In this document: piece by piece, positions 18,602 through 27,283 of the stretch | How the letters are laid out: each line of letters opens with the position of its first letter | Position numbering within the stretch: position 1 is the stretch's first letter | Assembly: GCF_026343185.1 (NCBI RefSeq) | Contig: NZ_JAPEMA010000001.1 | Location: 3,410,001-3,474,000 of the forward strand | Source of the DNA: Streptomyces sp. NBC_00091 | Lineage (GTDB): Bacteria; Actinomycetota; Actinomycetes; Streptomycetales; Streptomycetaceae | DNA: 64,000 nt | Direction of reading: 5' to 3' | The notes under the pieces: model-generated | Database searches by the model: none | What the model was told of the DNA's origin: nothing | Seen by the model: only the letters and a program-made list of their open reading frames with translations | Translations under genes and position numbers: made by a program

Positions 18602-20650
18602 ATGCTGGAGGAGAACGTCCCCGAGGTCACCGCCGCCGAGATCGCCCGCCTGGCCGGGGTCGGCCGGGCCGCCGTGAGCAACTGGCGCCGCCGCCACCCC
18701 GACTTCCCCAAGCCCGTCGGCGGCACCGAGACCAGCCCCTCCTTCGCGCTGCCCGAGGTCGAGGACTGGCTGCGGGCCCAGGGCAAGCTCGCCGAGGTCC
18801 CGCTGCGCGAACGCGTCTGGCAGCAGATCACCGCCCACCCCGGCGGGGCCGTCGCCGCGCTCGTCGAAGCCGGCGCCGTACTGCTCGTCGTACGGGACCG
18901 GCCCGCGCAGTGGCTCCAGCTGGCCGCCCTCCCCGACGAGGGCCTGGCCGCGCAGCTGCCCGCCGTACGGGACCAGGTGCTCGCCGCCCGGCTGGGAGCG
19001 GGGCACCCGGTGGCCGCGGCGCCCGGCGCCGGCGCCGTGCCGCTGCTGCGCGCCGTCGCCGAACTGGCCGCCGGGCCCGGCGCCCGCCAGGCGTTCGAGT
19101 TCCTGCTCGGCCGCCACCTGGAGGCCAACCCCCGCCAGTACACCCTGACCCCCGACGGCTGCGCCGAGCTGATGGCCGGCCTCGCCGGTCCCGGCGTCCG
19201 CAGCGCCCTCGACCCCGCCTGCGGCACCGGCAGCCCGCTGCGCGCCCTCGCCGGCGCCACCGTCCTGCACGCCCAGGACTCCTCGCCCGAACTGGCCGCG
19301 CTCGCCGCGCTGCGCCTGGCCCTGCACGGCTCCGCCCAGGTCCGCGCGGCCGCCGCGGACAGCCTGCGGGCCGACGCCTTCGCATCGGCGGCCGTCGACG
19401 CCGTGCTCTGCCACCCGCCGTTCAACGAACGCAACTGGGGCCACGAGGAACTGGCCTACGACCCCCGCTGGGAGTACGGCTTCCCCGCCCGCACCGAATC
19501 CGAACTCGCCTGGATCCAGCACGCCCTGGCACACCTGCGCGAGGGCGGCACCGCCGTCCTGCTCATGCCGCCCGCCGCCGCGGCCCGCCGCTCCGGCCGC
19601 CGCATCCGCGCCGACCTGCTGCGCCGGGGCGCCCTGCGGGCCGTCGTCTCCCTCCCGGCCGGCGCCGCGCCCCCGTACGGGATCCCGCTCCAGCTGTGGG
19701 TACTGCGCCGCCCCGCCCCGGGCGCCCCCGCCCCGGCCGGGCTGCTGCTCGTGGACACCGCGGGCCTGGACCCCGAGGGGCCCTCGCAGGCCCGGGCCGC
19801 GTGGCCCGACGTACGCGAGGCGGTACTCGCCACCTGGACGAACTACGACCGCACCGGCGCGACCCCCGAGGTCCCCGGGGTCAGCCGCGTCGTACCCGTC
19901 ATCGAACTGCTCGACGACGACGTGGATCTCACCCCCGCCCGCCACCTGCCCCCGCCCGCCGCCGGCGGCGGCCTGGCCGAGCTGGCCGCCGTACGCAAGC
20001 GCCTCGACACCACCCTCGCCCGCGCGGCCCGGCTCACCCCGCCGCCCGCCGCCCCGGCCGACGAGGCCGCGGCCCGGCTGTCGCAGACCACCATCGGCGA
20101 ACTCGCGCGCGCCGGAGCCCTGCTGCTGCGCGCCGGCACCGGCACCGGCAGCGCGGAGCTGCCCGTGCTCACCGAGTACGACGTCTACGCCGGAACCGCC
20201 CCCTCCGGCACCCCCGCCGCCGCCGGCCCCGACGCCGGGGAGCCGCTCGTCGCCGAACCGGGCGACGTGGTCGTCCCCGTCGTCGGCGCCGTCGGCACCG
20301 CCCGGGTCGTCACCGAGGACCCGGCCAGCGGGGTCGGCGCCGTGCTCGGCCGCAACCTCCAGCTGCTGCGCCCCGACCCGGCCGCGCTCGACCCGTGGTT
20401 CCTCGCCGGGTTCCTGCGCGCCACCGCCAACACCCGCCGCGCCAGCAGCCACGCCTCCACCGCCACCCGCCTCGACGTGCGCCGGCTCCAGCTGCCCCGG
20501 CTGCCGCTGGCCGAACAGCGGCGCTACGGGGCACGGTTCCGGGCGCTCGCCGAGTTCGAGGACGCGCTGAGGCTGGCGGGGCGGCTGGGGGAGCAGCTCG
20601 TACAGGGCCTGTACGACGGGCTGTCGGACGGCAGCGTCACGCCCGGCTGA
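18602..20650 (+). CDS. N-6 adenine DNA methylase-like protein with HTH, degenerate catalytic motif
   Basis: This is a 682-residue protein. The N-terminal helix-turn-helix (AAEIARLAGVGRAAVSNWRR, residues about 11-30) precedes a type I HsdM-like core. The SAM-binding motif is LDPACGTGSPL (about 200). The catalytic motif, usually NPPF or NPPY, reads CHPPFNERNW (about 264), with His replacing Asn. A C-terminal HsdS-like specificity segment follows (PWFLAGFLRATANTRRASSH, then LPLAEQRRYGARF). No restriction subunit is nearby. The protein may be a solitary methylase with altered chemistry, or a DNA-binding relic used in regulation. It diverges from the repeat lipoprotein gene. Confidence 0.85.
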   Translation: MLEENVPEVTAAEIARLAGVGRAAVSNWRRRHPDFPKPVGGTETSPSFALPEVEDWLRAQGKLAEVPLRERVWQQITAHPGGAVAALVEAGAVLLVVRDRPAQWLQLAALPDEGLAAQLPAVRDQVLAARLGAGHPVAAAPGAGAVPLLRAVAELAAGPGARQAFEFLLGRHLEANPRQYTLTPDGCAELMAGLAGPGVRSALDPACGTGSPLRALAGATVLHAQDSSPELAALAALRLALHGSAQVRAAAADSLRADAFASAAVDAVLCHPPFNERNWGHEELAYDPRWEYGFPARTESELAWIQHALAHLREGGTAVLLMPPAAAARRSGRRIRADLLRRGALRAVVSLPAGAAPPYGIPLQLWVLRRPAPGAPAPAGLLLVDTAGLDPEGPSQARAAWPDVREAVLATWTNYDRTGATPEVPGVSRVVPVIELLDDDVDLTPARHLPPPAAGGGLAELAAVRKRLDTTLARAARLTPPPAAPADEAAARLSQTTIGELARAGALLLRAGTGTGSAELPVLTEYDVYAGTAPSGTPAAAGPDAGEPLVAEPGDVVVPVVGAVGTARVVTEDPASGVGAVLGRNLQLLRPDPAALDPWFLAGFLRATANTRRASSHASTATRLDVRRLQLPRLPLAEQRRYGARFRALAEFEDALRLAGRLGEQLVQGLYDGLSDGSVTPG

Positions 20651-20756
20651 CCGTGCTGCGACCCTGCAACGGTTGGGTCCATCCCCTCACGAACGGCCGG
20701 AAACGCTGTATACGCTTCGAGCCGTCACCTTTCCGTACGGCCCGTCAGGAGCACCG

Positions 20757-21422
20757 ATGCACGGCCCCGGCCTCCCGCCGCAGCAAGGCCCCCACGGCCA
20801 CCGGCCGCCCCTGTCCGGTGCCGCGATGACGCTGCGCGTGCTGTTCACGGCGCTGCCCGTACTCAGCTGCGGTTTCTTCGCCTGGGGTGCGATGCTGCGG
20901 CTGGCGATCCTCACCCGCAAGCCGCGGGACTGGGCGCTGCTGGTGCTCAGCCTGGTGCTCTCCGTCGTCTGGATCGTCTTCATCGAGATCGACCCGACGG
21001 CCGACACCAACGGCTGGCAGGGCAACCTGGGGGCCGGTGGCTCGATCTTCACCGGCTTCGCGGTCTGCGTGTACTACCTCGTCGGCGACATCAAGCACCA
21101 CGAGGCGAAGGCCCTGGCCCCGGCGCCCGCGCCCTGGTACCCGGCGCCGCAGGCCCCGTACGGCGGGCAGCCGCAGCACCAGCCGCCGCACCAGACCTCC
21201 CCGGGCTACGGCTACCCGCCCGCCGGGCAGCCCGCCCAGCCGCCGGTCCAGCCGCACGTGCCCCCGCAGCAGCCGGCCCCGCCCCCGCGCCTCGGGCAGG
21301 TCCGCGCCGAACTCGACGAGCTCAGCGAACTCCTGCGCAAGCAGACCGCCCTCCGGCCCCCGCAGCCCGGCGGCCCCTACCAGGACCCGAACAGCACCGC
21401 GATCCAGGACCCCCAGCAGTGA
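20757..21422 (+). CDS. small membrane protein with Pro/Gln-rich cytoplasmic tail
   Basis: This is a 221-residue protein. ATG 20757 lies five bases after AGGAG. Three hydrophobic stretches (about 24-47, 54-76 and 93-112) precede a low-complexity tail rich in Pro, Gln and Tyr. A short C-terminal helix follows (RLGQVRAELDELSELLRKQT). Its stop overlaps the GTG of the Ser/Thr kinase gene, so the two are co-translated and the protein is a plausible partner or substrate of that kinase. No known family is recognised. Confidence 0.8.
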   Translation: MHGPGLPPQQGPHGHRPPLSGAAMTLRVLFTALPVLSCGFFAWGAMLRLAILTRKPRDWALLVLSLVLSVVWIVFIEIDPTADTNGWQGNLGAGGSIFTGFAVCVYYLVGDIKHHEAKALAPAPAPWYPAPQAPYGGQPQHQPPHQTSPGYGYPPAGQPAQPPVQPHVPPQQPAPPPRLGQVRAELDELSELLRKQTALRPPQPGGPYQDPNSTAIQDPQQ

Positions 21423-22933
21423 CCGAGCGGGAACGCCTCATCGGCGAGCGCTACCAGCTCGCCACCATCCTCGGACAGGGCGGCATGGGCCAGGTCTGGA
21501 CGGCCTACGACCGCCGCCTGGACCGCCGCGTCGCCGTCAAGCTGCTGCGCCCCGACAAGGTGGCCGGCCCCGGCACCGTCGCCGAGGAACTGCGCCGCCG
21601 CTTCGTGCGCGAATGCCGGGTCACCGCCCAGGTGGACCACCCCGGCCTGGTCACCGTCCACGACGCCGGCAGCGACGGCGACGAGCTGTACCTCGTCATG
21701 GGCTACGTCGAGGGCTCCGACCTCGCCGACCACCTCGCCGAGCACGACCCCTACCCCTGGCCGTGGGCCGTCGCGGTGGTGGCGCAGCTGTGCGCGGTGC
21801 TCTCCGCCGTGCACGCGGTGCCGATCGTCCACCGCGACCTGAAACCGCGCAACGTGATGGTCCGCCCCGACGGGACCGTCCTGGTCCTGGACCTCGGCGT
21901 CGCCTCCGTGATGGACACCGACACCACCCGCCTCACCAGCACCGGCTCCCCGATCGGCAGCCCCGCCTACATGGCGCCCGAACAGGCCATGGGCGGCGCG
22001 GTGGGCCCGTACACCGACCTGTACGCCCTCGGCGTGCTGCTGTACGAACTCCTCAGCGGCAACGTCCCCTTCGCCGGATCCACCGCCCTCGGCGTCCTCC
22101 ACCGCCACCTGTACGAACCCCCGGCCCCGGTGCGCCCGCTGCGCCCCGAGATCCCCCAGGAGCTGGAGGCGGTCCTGCTGCGCCTCCTCGCCAAGGACCC
22201 CCAGGACCGCCCCGGTTCCGCCCAGGAGGTCTACGAGGCCCTCGCGCCGCTGCTCCCGGCCCCCGGCAGCCGCCTCCCGGCCGGCCCCCTCGACCCGACC
22301 CGCCCCTTCCTGCGCCCCCAGGCCCCCTGGCCGGACCGGGCCGCCGTGGTCCCGCCGCGGCCGTCCGCGCCCCCGGCGCCGCCCCGCCCCGACATCCCGG
22401 GCGCGGTGGACGAGGCCCGCAAGCTGCTGGACCAGGGGCGGCTCACCCAGGCCGTGGACATCCTCGGCGGCATCCTCCCGGCGGCCGCCGCCGAGCACGG
22501 GGAGCACTCACCGGTGGTCCGCAGCCTGCGCAAGCAGTACGCGGCCACCCTGATGGACGACGGCCAGTACCGCCGCGCCCTGCCCGAACTGCGCCGCCTC
22601 GCCGACCAGTTCCCGGCCGGGGACCCCCAGTCGCTGCGCTTCCGCTACGACGCCGCGCAGTGCCTGGAGCAGCTGGGCGAACCGGCGGCCGCCCTGGCGG
22701 AGTACCGCTCGCTGCTGCCCCTGTTCGAGAACCACTACGCCAACCCGGACCCGGGCCTGCCGCTGGAGGTCCGCCGCCGGATAGCGCACCTGCTGCTCTC
22801 CCTCGGCGACCGCCCGGCGGCCCACGACACCCTGGTCCGCCTCCTGTTCGACGCGGACCGGCTGCACGGCCCCGCCCACCCGCTCCCGGTGGAGATCCGC
22901 CGCACCCTGCAATGGCTGGGCCAGGTGCGCTGA
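21419..22933 (+). CDS. serine/threonine protein kinase with TPR-like C-terminus
   Basis: This is a 504-residue soluble Hanks-type kinase. The Gly-rich loop GQGGMGQVWTA and the Lys in VAVKLL come first, then the catalytic loop IVHRDLKPRNVMV. The metal motif DLGVAS stands in place of DFG, and the activation segment ends in GSPAYMAPEQ. The kinase domain ends near residue 265. A Pro-rich linker and a helical repeat region (about 320-500, with repeated ARKLLDQGRLTQAVDIL-like pairs) resemble TPR modules. There is no transmembrane helix, unlike PknB. The GTG start overlaps the stop of the upstream membrane protein gene. Confidence 0.93.
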   Translation: MTERERLIGERYQLATILGQGGMGQVWTAYDRRLDRRVAVKLLRPDKVAGPGTVAEELRRRFVRECRVTAQVDHPGLVTVHDAGSDGDELYLVMGYVEGSDLADHLAEHDPYPWPWAVAVVAQLCAVLSAVHAVPIVHRDLKPRNVMVRPDGTVLVLDLGVASVMDTDTTRLTSTGSPIGSPAYMAPEQAMGGAVGPYTDLYALGVLLYELLSGNVPFAGSTALGVLHRHLYEPPAPVRPLRPEIPQELEAVLLRLLAKDPQDRPGSAQEVYEALAPLLPAPGSRLPAGPLDPTRPFLRPQAPWPDRAAVVPPRPSAPPAPPRPDIPGAVDEARKLLDQGRLTQAVDILGGILPAAAAEHGEHSPVVRSLRKQYAATLMDDGQYRRALPELRRLADQFPAGDPQSLRFRYDAAQCLEQLGEPAAALAEYRSLLPLFENHYANPDPGLPLEVRRRIAHLLLSLGDRPAAHDTLVRLLFDADRLHGPAHPLPVEIRRTLQWLGQVR

Positions 22934-22948
22934 CCCGGCGGTGGACCG

Positions 22949-25348
22949 CTACGCCACCGCGCCCCGCCGCCGGCGCCGCAGCAGCGTCCCGAGCAGCACC
23001 AGCACCGACACCCCCGCGGCGGCCGCGCCCGTGAGCAGCCCCGGCGGGCTGAACTCGCAGCTCAGGGTGGTGCTGCGGCCGTCCAGCGGGAGGGCGAGCA
23101 GGCCCAGGCGGGCCCGGGCCTCCCGGCCGTCGCAGGTCCAGCCCGCGATGGCCGGGACCGCGACCACCGCCGTGCCGGCGCTGCCCGGGGGCAGGGTGGC
23201 GGTCAGGCCCGAGGAGGTGACCTCGACCCGGGTGGCCGCCGATGCCCTCAGCTGCGCCACCGCCGCGCCCAGCCTGGCCCGGTCCAGGCAGGACAGGGCC
23301 CACAGGTCGGGGGCGGGCCGGTCGAAGACCAGCTTCGAGGCGGGCCCGCGCGAGAGCCCCAGCGACTGGAGCGCCGCCCGGTTCTTGGGAGGGTTGCCGT
23401 TCAGCTTGAAGGGCCGCCCGCCGGCGAGGCGGGCCGTGGCGTTGTACTCCGGGGCCCACAGGAAGGCCTCGGTGCCCGCCCGGCAGATCCCGGGCGCGAC
23501 CGGGTCCTCGTACACCTTCGCGCCCAGCAGCAGCTCCTGGTTGGCGAAGGGGGAGTCGCCGTACGCCGGGAGCGGTCCCGCCGGGCGGACGGTGACCAGC
23601 GGCAGGGCCTCGGCGCGGGCGACCGTACCGTCGGGCTTCAGCCGCGCGCCGACCGCGAACACCGCGTCCGTCACCGGGTTGTCGAGGCTCTGGACGCTGC
23701 GGCCGCGCGAGGTCCAGCCCGCGCCGAGCGCCGTCATGGTGCGGGTGAACACGTCCGGGGTGTGGCTGCTGTAGTACGAGCCGCCCTCACCGCCCAGCAG
23801 CATCGGGTCGTTGCCCGACAGTGCGGGCCGGCCCGCGTCGGTCCGGTACGCCGGCCAGCCCTCGGCGCCTGCCAGGGCGCGGGCGCGCGCGGTGTGGGCC
23901 CGGTTCCAGGACGGGTAGTCGTCCAGCCCGGCCAGCTTGCCCTTGTGCCCGTACGCGGTGGTCGCCGCGGCCTGCGCCACCAGCACCGCCGCGAGCAGTC
24001 CGGCGGCGGGCAGCAGCAGCCGCCGCCGGCCCAGCGCCCACCAGGCCCCGGCCGTCAGCGCCAGCCCGCCCGCGAAGAGCGCGTACCCCCACACCGTGGG
24101 CAGGGCGCTGCCGCTCGCCCACAGCGCGGCGGCCGTCAGCAGTCCGGCCCCCGCCGCGAGCGCCCGCACCCCGGGCAGGCCCGCGGCGAGCCCCGTCCAG
24201 GCGGCGATCACCGCGATCCCGGCGAGCACGAAGGTCTGCCGGTACGCGCTGCCGTTCGGGGTCGCGAACAGGTGCCAGGCCAGGTGGGTCGGCGCCCACT
24301 GCAGGGACAGCAGCACGGCCGCCACCAGCCCCGCCCACCAGCAGCGGGTACGGGCGGGCAGCGCCCGGTGGAAGGGCAGGGCCGCCACCAGCAGCAGGGT
24401 CCCGGTGCCCACGAACACGGCGGGGGAGTTGAAGGAGTACGTCGCCGGCAGCAGCCGCGCGAACAGGTCGGACCACGGCACCGGCTGGAACTCCTTGAAC
24501 CAGCCCGGGTACGCCTGCTTCGAGCTGAGGAACAGCGGCACCAGCACCGGCGCCGCGAGGCCGATCCCCAGCAGTGTGGTCACGGCCGCCCGCCCGATCA
24601 CCAGCGCCCGCTCGCGCGACCCCTCCCGGGTCAGCACCACCCGCACCACCAGCACCAGCGCCGCGCCCAGCGTGGCCATGTACGCGGTGTAGAAGTTGGC
24701 CGTCCAGCTCACGGCCACCACCAGCACCCCCAGCACCGGACGCCGAGAGCGCAGCGCCCACTCGCCGGTCAGGCACAGCAGCGGGAAGGCGATCAGCCCG
24801 TCCAGCCACATCGGGTTGTACGCGGCCTCGATCACCGACCAGCCGCACAGCGCGTACGAGGCCCCCAGCAGCCCCGCCGCCCACCACGGCCCGGGCCGCT
24901 GGGTGCGCAGCAGCCAGGCCATCGCCGCCGCCGCGGCCGCCATCTTGAGCACGGTGACCACGTACACCGCGAGGTCGATGTCCTCGCGCGGGAAGAGCGC
25001 CACCAGCACGGCGAACGGGCTCGTCAGGTACGTGCCGAAGTCGGGCAGGAAGCTGGTGCCGTACCCGGACTGCCAGTTGAGCAGCAGACCGCCCTCGGCC
25101 CGCCCGTGCAGCAGGTCCCACAGGTGCGCGTGGAAGGGCACGAACTGGTTGCCGAGGTCGTTGACGCTGCGGTGGCGCGACCCGTACGGGAACACGCGCG
25201 CGACGGCGTCCCCGCCGCACACGGCCACCGCCGTGACCAGCGCGGCGACCACCGCCCCCAGCACCCCCGTCCGACGCCCGGAGCGCCGGGGGGCCTTCGT
25301 GGCGGGACGGTCCGGAATCTGAGGCGGAGCGAGCTGCGATGTCGACAT
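22949..25348 (-). CDS. YfhO-family polytopic membrane protein
   Basis: This is a 799-residue protein with a dozen or more hydrophobic helices. Signature segments include DAVARVFPYGSRHRSVNDLG after the first helix (DLGNQFVPFHAHLWD) and SGYGTSFLPDFGTYLTSPF, which mark the YfhO/GT-C-like membrane glycosyltransferase family. In Gram-positives YfhO relatives glycosylate lipoteichoic acid. A similar role on the Streptomyces envelope is an inference. A large extracytoplasmic C-terminal domain (about 470-760) is followed by a last helix. The gene converges on the kinase gene with only 15 bases between stops. Confidence 0.88.
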   Translation of the reverse strand: MSTSQLAPPQIPDRPATKAPRRSGRRTGVLGAVVAALVTAVAVCGGDAVARVFPYGSRHRSVNDLGNQFVPFHAHLWDLLHGRAEGGLLLNWQSGYGTSFLPDFGTYLTSPFAVLVALFPREDIDLAVYVVTVLKMAAAAAAMAWLLRTQRPGPWWAAGLLGASYALCGWSVIEAAYNPMWLDGLIAFPLLCLTGEWALRSRRPVLGVLVVAVSWTANFYTAYMATLGAALVLVVRVVLTREGSRERALVIGRAAVTTLLGIGLAAPVLVPLFLSSKQAYPGWFKEFQPVPWSDLFARLLPATYSFNSPAVFVGTGTLLLVAALPFHRALPARTRCWWAGLVAAVLLSLQWAPTHLAWHLFATPNGSAYRQTFVLAGIAVIAAWTGLAAGLPGVRALAAGAGLLTAAALWASGSALPTVWGYALFAGGLALTAGAWWALGRRRLLLPAAGLLAAVLVAQAAATTAYGHKGKLAGLDDYPSWNRAHTARARALAGAEGWPAYRTDAGRPALSGNDPMLLGGEGGSYYSSHTPDVFTRTMTALGAGWTSRGRSVQSLDNPVTDAVFAVGARLKPDGTVARAEALPLVTVRPAGPLPAYGDSPFANQELLLGAKVYEDPVAPGICRAGTEAFLWAPEYNATARLAGGRPFKLNGNPPKNRAALQSLGLSRGPASKLVFDRPAPDLWALSCLDRARLGAAVAQLRASAATRVEVTSSGLTATLPPGSAGTAVVAVPAIAGWTCDGREARARLGLLALPLDGRSTTLSCEFSPPGLLTGAAAAGVSVLVLLGTLLRRRRRGAVA

Positions 25349-25525
25349 GGTGAGGCGACGATCTCAGGAACGCGGGGCTCCACGGTAACCGGGGAGTGAA
25401 CTCGCACCCCAACACCGCCGGAATCGTTGGTCGAACCGGTGGCTCGGGCCACTCTGACTGCATACCATCGATCACCGCACGGACCTTGTGCACCGACGCA
25501 CAATCTCCCGCCCCTGGAGGCTCCT

Positions 25526-26152
25526 TTGCACCGTCGCACAGCGCTCTCCGTCTCCGCCGTCCTCCTCGTGGCGGCCCCCCTGCTGACCGCCTGTTCGGGC
25601 GAGGCCCGGCCCGGCACCGCGGCCGTGGTCGGTGGTGAGCGCATCACCACCTCGGCGCTCCAGGCCCAGGTCAATGACGTGCGCGCCGCCCAGAACCGGT
25701 CCGAGCAGGGAGCGCAGCTGATCGGGGCGACCTCCGGCCTGGAGCGGCTGAAGCTGAACAAGATGATCCAGAGCGCCGTCCTGGAGCGGGCCGCGAAGGA
25801 CGCCGGGCTGAGCGTGAGCGCCAAGGAGACCGAGGACGTCCGCAAGGCGCAGCTCCAGCAGGTGGGCGGCGAGAAGGCCCTCGCGGACGCGGCGCTCCAG
25901 CAGGCGCAGCTGGCCCCGGACCAGATCGAGGCGGACACCCGCTTCAAGCTGTTGCGCGACAAGGTCTTCGCGCACTACGGCAGCCAGGACAAGGCCCTGG
26001 TCAAGCTCGGGGAAGCGGCGAAGGCCCTGCGCATCGAGGTCAACCCGCGCTACGGCCGCTGGGACGCGCAGCAGATCCTGCTCGGCGACCAGGAGACCCC
26101 GTGGATCACCCAGCGGACCCGTCCCGAGCAGGCGGCCCCCGCCGGAGCCTGA
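25526..26152 (+). CDS. SurA N-terminal domain lipoprotein (putative chaperone)
   Basis: This is a 208-residue protein. The start is a TTG at 25526 placed five bases after GGAGG (25516-25520); it alone gives a proper signal peptide LHRRTALSVSAVLL with lipobox LLTAC. Longer frames from 25427 have no site. The mature part begins AAVVGGERITTSALQAQVND, the SurA_N pattern, with long helices after it. No PPIase (rotamase) domain follows, so it would act as a holdase-type extracytoplasmic chaperone. It sits 28 bases ahead of mazG and is probably co-transcribed with it. Confidence 0.87.
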   Translation: MHRRTALSVSAVLLVAAPLLTACSGEARPGTAAVVGGERITTSALQAQVNDVRAAQNRSEQGAQLIGATSGLERLKLNKMIQSAVLERAAKDAGLSVSAKETEDVRKAQLQQVGGEKALADAALQQAQLAPDQIEADTRFKLLRDKVFAHYGSQDKALVKLGEAAKALRIEVNPRYGRWDAQQILLGDQETPWITQRTRPEQAAPAGA

Positions 26153-26180
26153 CGGCCGCGGGCGGAGGTAGGTTCGGAGG

Positions 26181-27170
26181 GTGACCGAGACCGACACCGC
26201 CGCCCCCGCCGAGCCCACCGGCCGGATCGTCCTGCTGACCGCCAGCCACCGGGTCGCCCCCGGGCTGCTGTCCTGGCCGGCCTGGCAGACCCTGCACGCC
26301 GCGGACCGGGTGCTGTGCGCCGACCCGGGCCACCCGCAGCTGCCGTACCTGCGCGAGGCGGGGGTCGAGGTGACGCACGAGAGCCCCGACGCGCAGGCGC
26401 TCGTCGAGGCGTGCGCCGGGGGCCGCACGGTCGTGGTGCTCCCCGGCGGCGAGGGCGACCAGCGGCTCACGGACGGGCTGGCCCGGCTGGCCGGCTCGGG
26501 CCGCGTCTCCATGCCGGACCTGGAGCTGCTGCCCGGCTCCTACGACCTGCCCGGCGCGCGGCTGCTGGACCTGGTGCAGGTCATGGACCGGGTGCGCCGT
26601 GACTGCCCCTGGACCTCGAGGCAGACCCACGAGGGGCTGGTGAAGTACGCCATCGAGGAGGCGTACGAGCTGGTCGAGGCGATCGAGGACGGCGACCGGG
26701 AGGCGCTGCGCGAGGAGCTGGGCGACGTCCTGCTCCAGGTGGTCTTCCACGCGCGCATCGCGGAGGAGGACGGTGAGGAGCCGTTCTCCGTCGACGACGT
26801 CGCCGGGGACCTGGTGGACAAGCTGATCCGGCGCCACCCCCATGTCTTCGGGGACGCCGAGGCCCACTCCCCGGAGGACGTCAACGCCCACTGGCAGGCC
26901 ACCAAGGCGGTCGAGAAGCAGCGGGACTCGGTCACCGACGGGATCCCGCTGGGCCAGCCCGGGCTGGCGCTCGCGGCCAAGCTCGCCGGCCGGGCCCGTA
27001 CGGGCGCGGTGGCCGTGGAGCTGCCGCGGGGCGAGGGCATCGGGTACGAGCTGCTGGAGCTGGCGGCACGTGCGGAGGCGGCGGGGACCGACCCCGAGAC
27101 CGCGCTGCGCGCGGCGGCCCGCGTCTACCGGGACGCGATCCGGGCGGCCGAGGGCGTCGGCACCGCCTAG
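26181..27170 (+). CDS. mazG: nucleoside triphosphate pyrophosphohydrolase MazG
   Basis: This is a 329-residue enzyme that hydrolyses (d)NTPs to NMP and pyrophosphate, acting in nucleotide-pool clean-up. The first ~120 residues look like a shrunken tetrapyrrole-methylase-type Rossmann domain (LLTASHRVAPGLLSWPAWQTL), as in YabN-like fusions. The MazG core starts at about 135 (VMDRVRRDCPWTSRQTHEGL). It carries the metal-binding EEAYELVEAIED and EELGDVLLQVVFHARIAEE, with KLIRRHPHVFGD after it. GTG 26181 abuts GGAGG, and an earlier GGAGGT lies 12 bases upstream, so the exact start could shift. The stop codon is the first unit of a tandem repeat. Confidence 0.95.
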   Translation: MTETDTAAPAEPTGRIVLLTASHRVAPGLLSWPAWQTLHAADRVLCADPGHPQLPYLREAGVEVTHESPDAQALVEACAGGRTVVVLPGGEGDQRLTDGLARLAGSGRVSMPDLELLPGSYDLPGARLLDLVQVMDRVRRDCPWTSRQTHEGLVKYAIEEAYELVEAIEDGDREALREELGDVLLQVVFHARIAEEDGEEPFSVDDVAGDLVDKLIRRHPHVFGDAEAHSPEDVNAHWQATKAVEKQRDSVTDGIPLGQPGLALAAKLAGRARTGAVAVELPRGEGIGYELLELAARAEAAGTDPETALRAAARVYRDAIRAAEGVGTA

Positions 27171-27268
27171 CCCCCTAGCCCCCTAGCCCCCTAGCCCCCT
27201 GGACCCCTGGACCCCTGGACCTGTGACCCCTGGGCCTCTGACCCCTGGGCCTCTGACCCCTGATCCCT
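27167..27268. repeat. tandem repeats between convergent mazG and flavohaemoglobin genes
   Basis: Four exact CTAGCCCC units (27167-27198, the first containing the mazG stop TAG) run into three CTGGACCC-type units (27199-27222), all with an 8-base period. Two 15-base units of the GACCCCTGGGCCTCT type and a degenerate copy follow. The block ends at a short GGGCCC hairpin before the next stop codon. It may act as a transcription end point. Confidence 0.8.
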
Positions 27269-27283
27269 GGGCCCCCGTGGGCC

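Noticed and set aside
27167..27222. Possible CRISPR array
   Set aside because: The units are 8 bases with no spacers, and no cas genes lie nearby.
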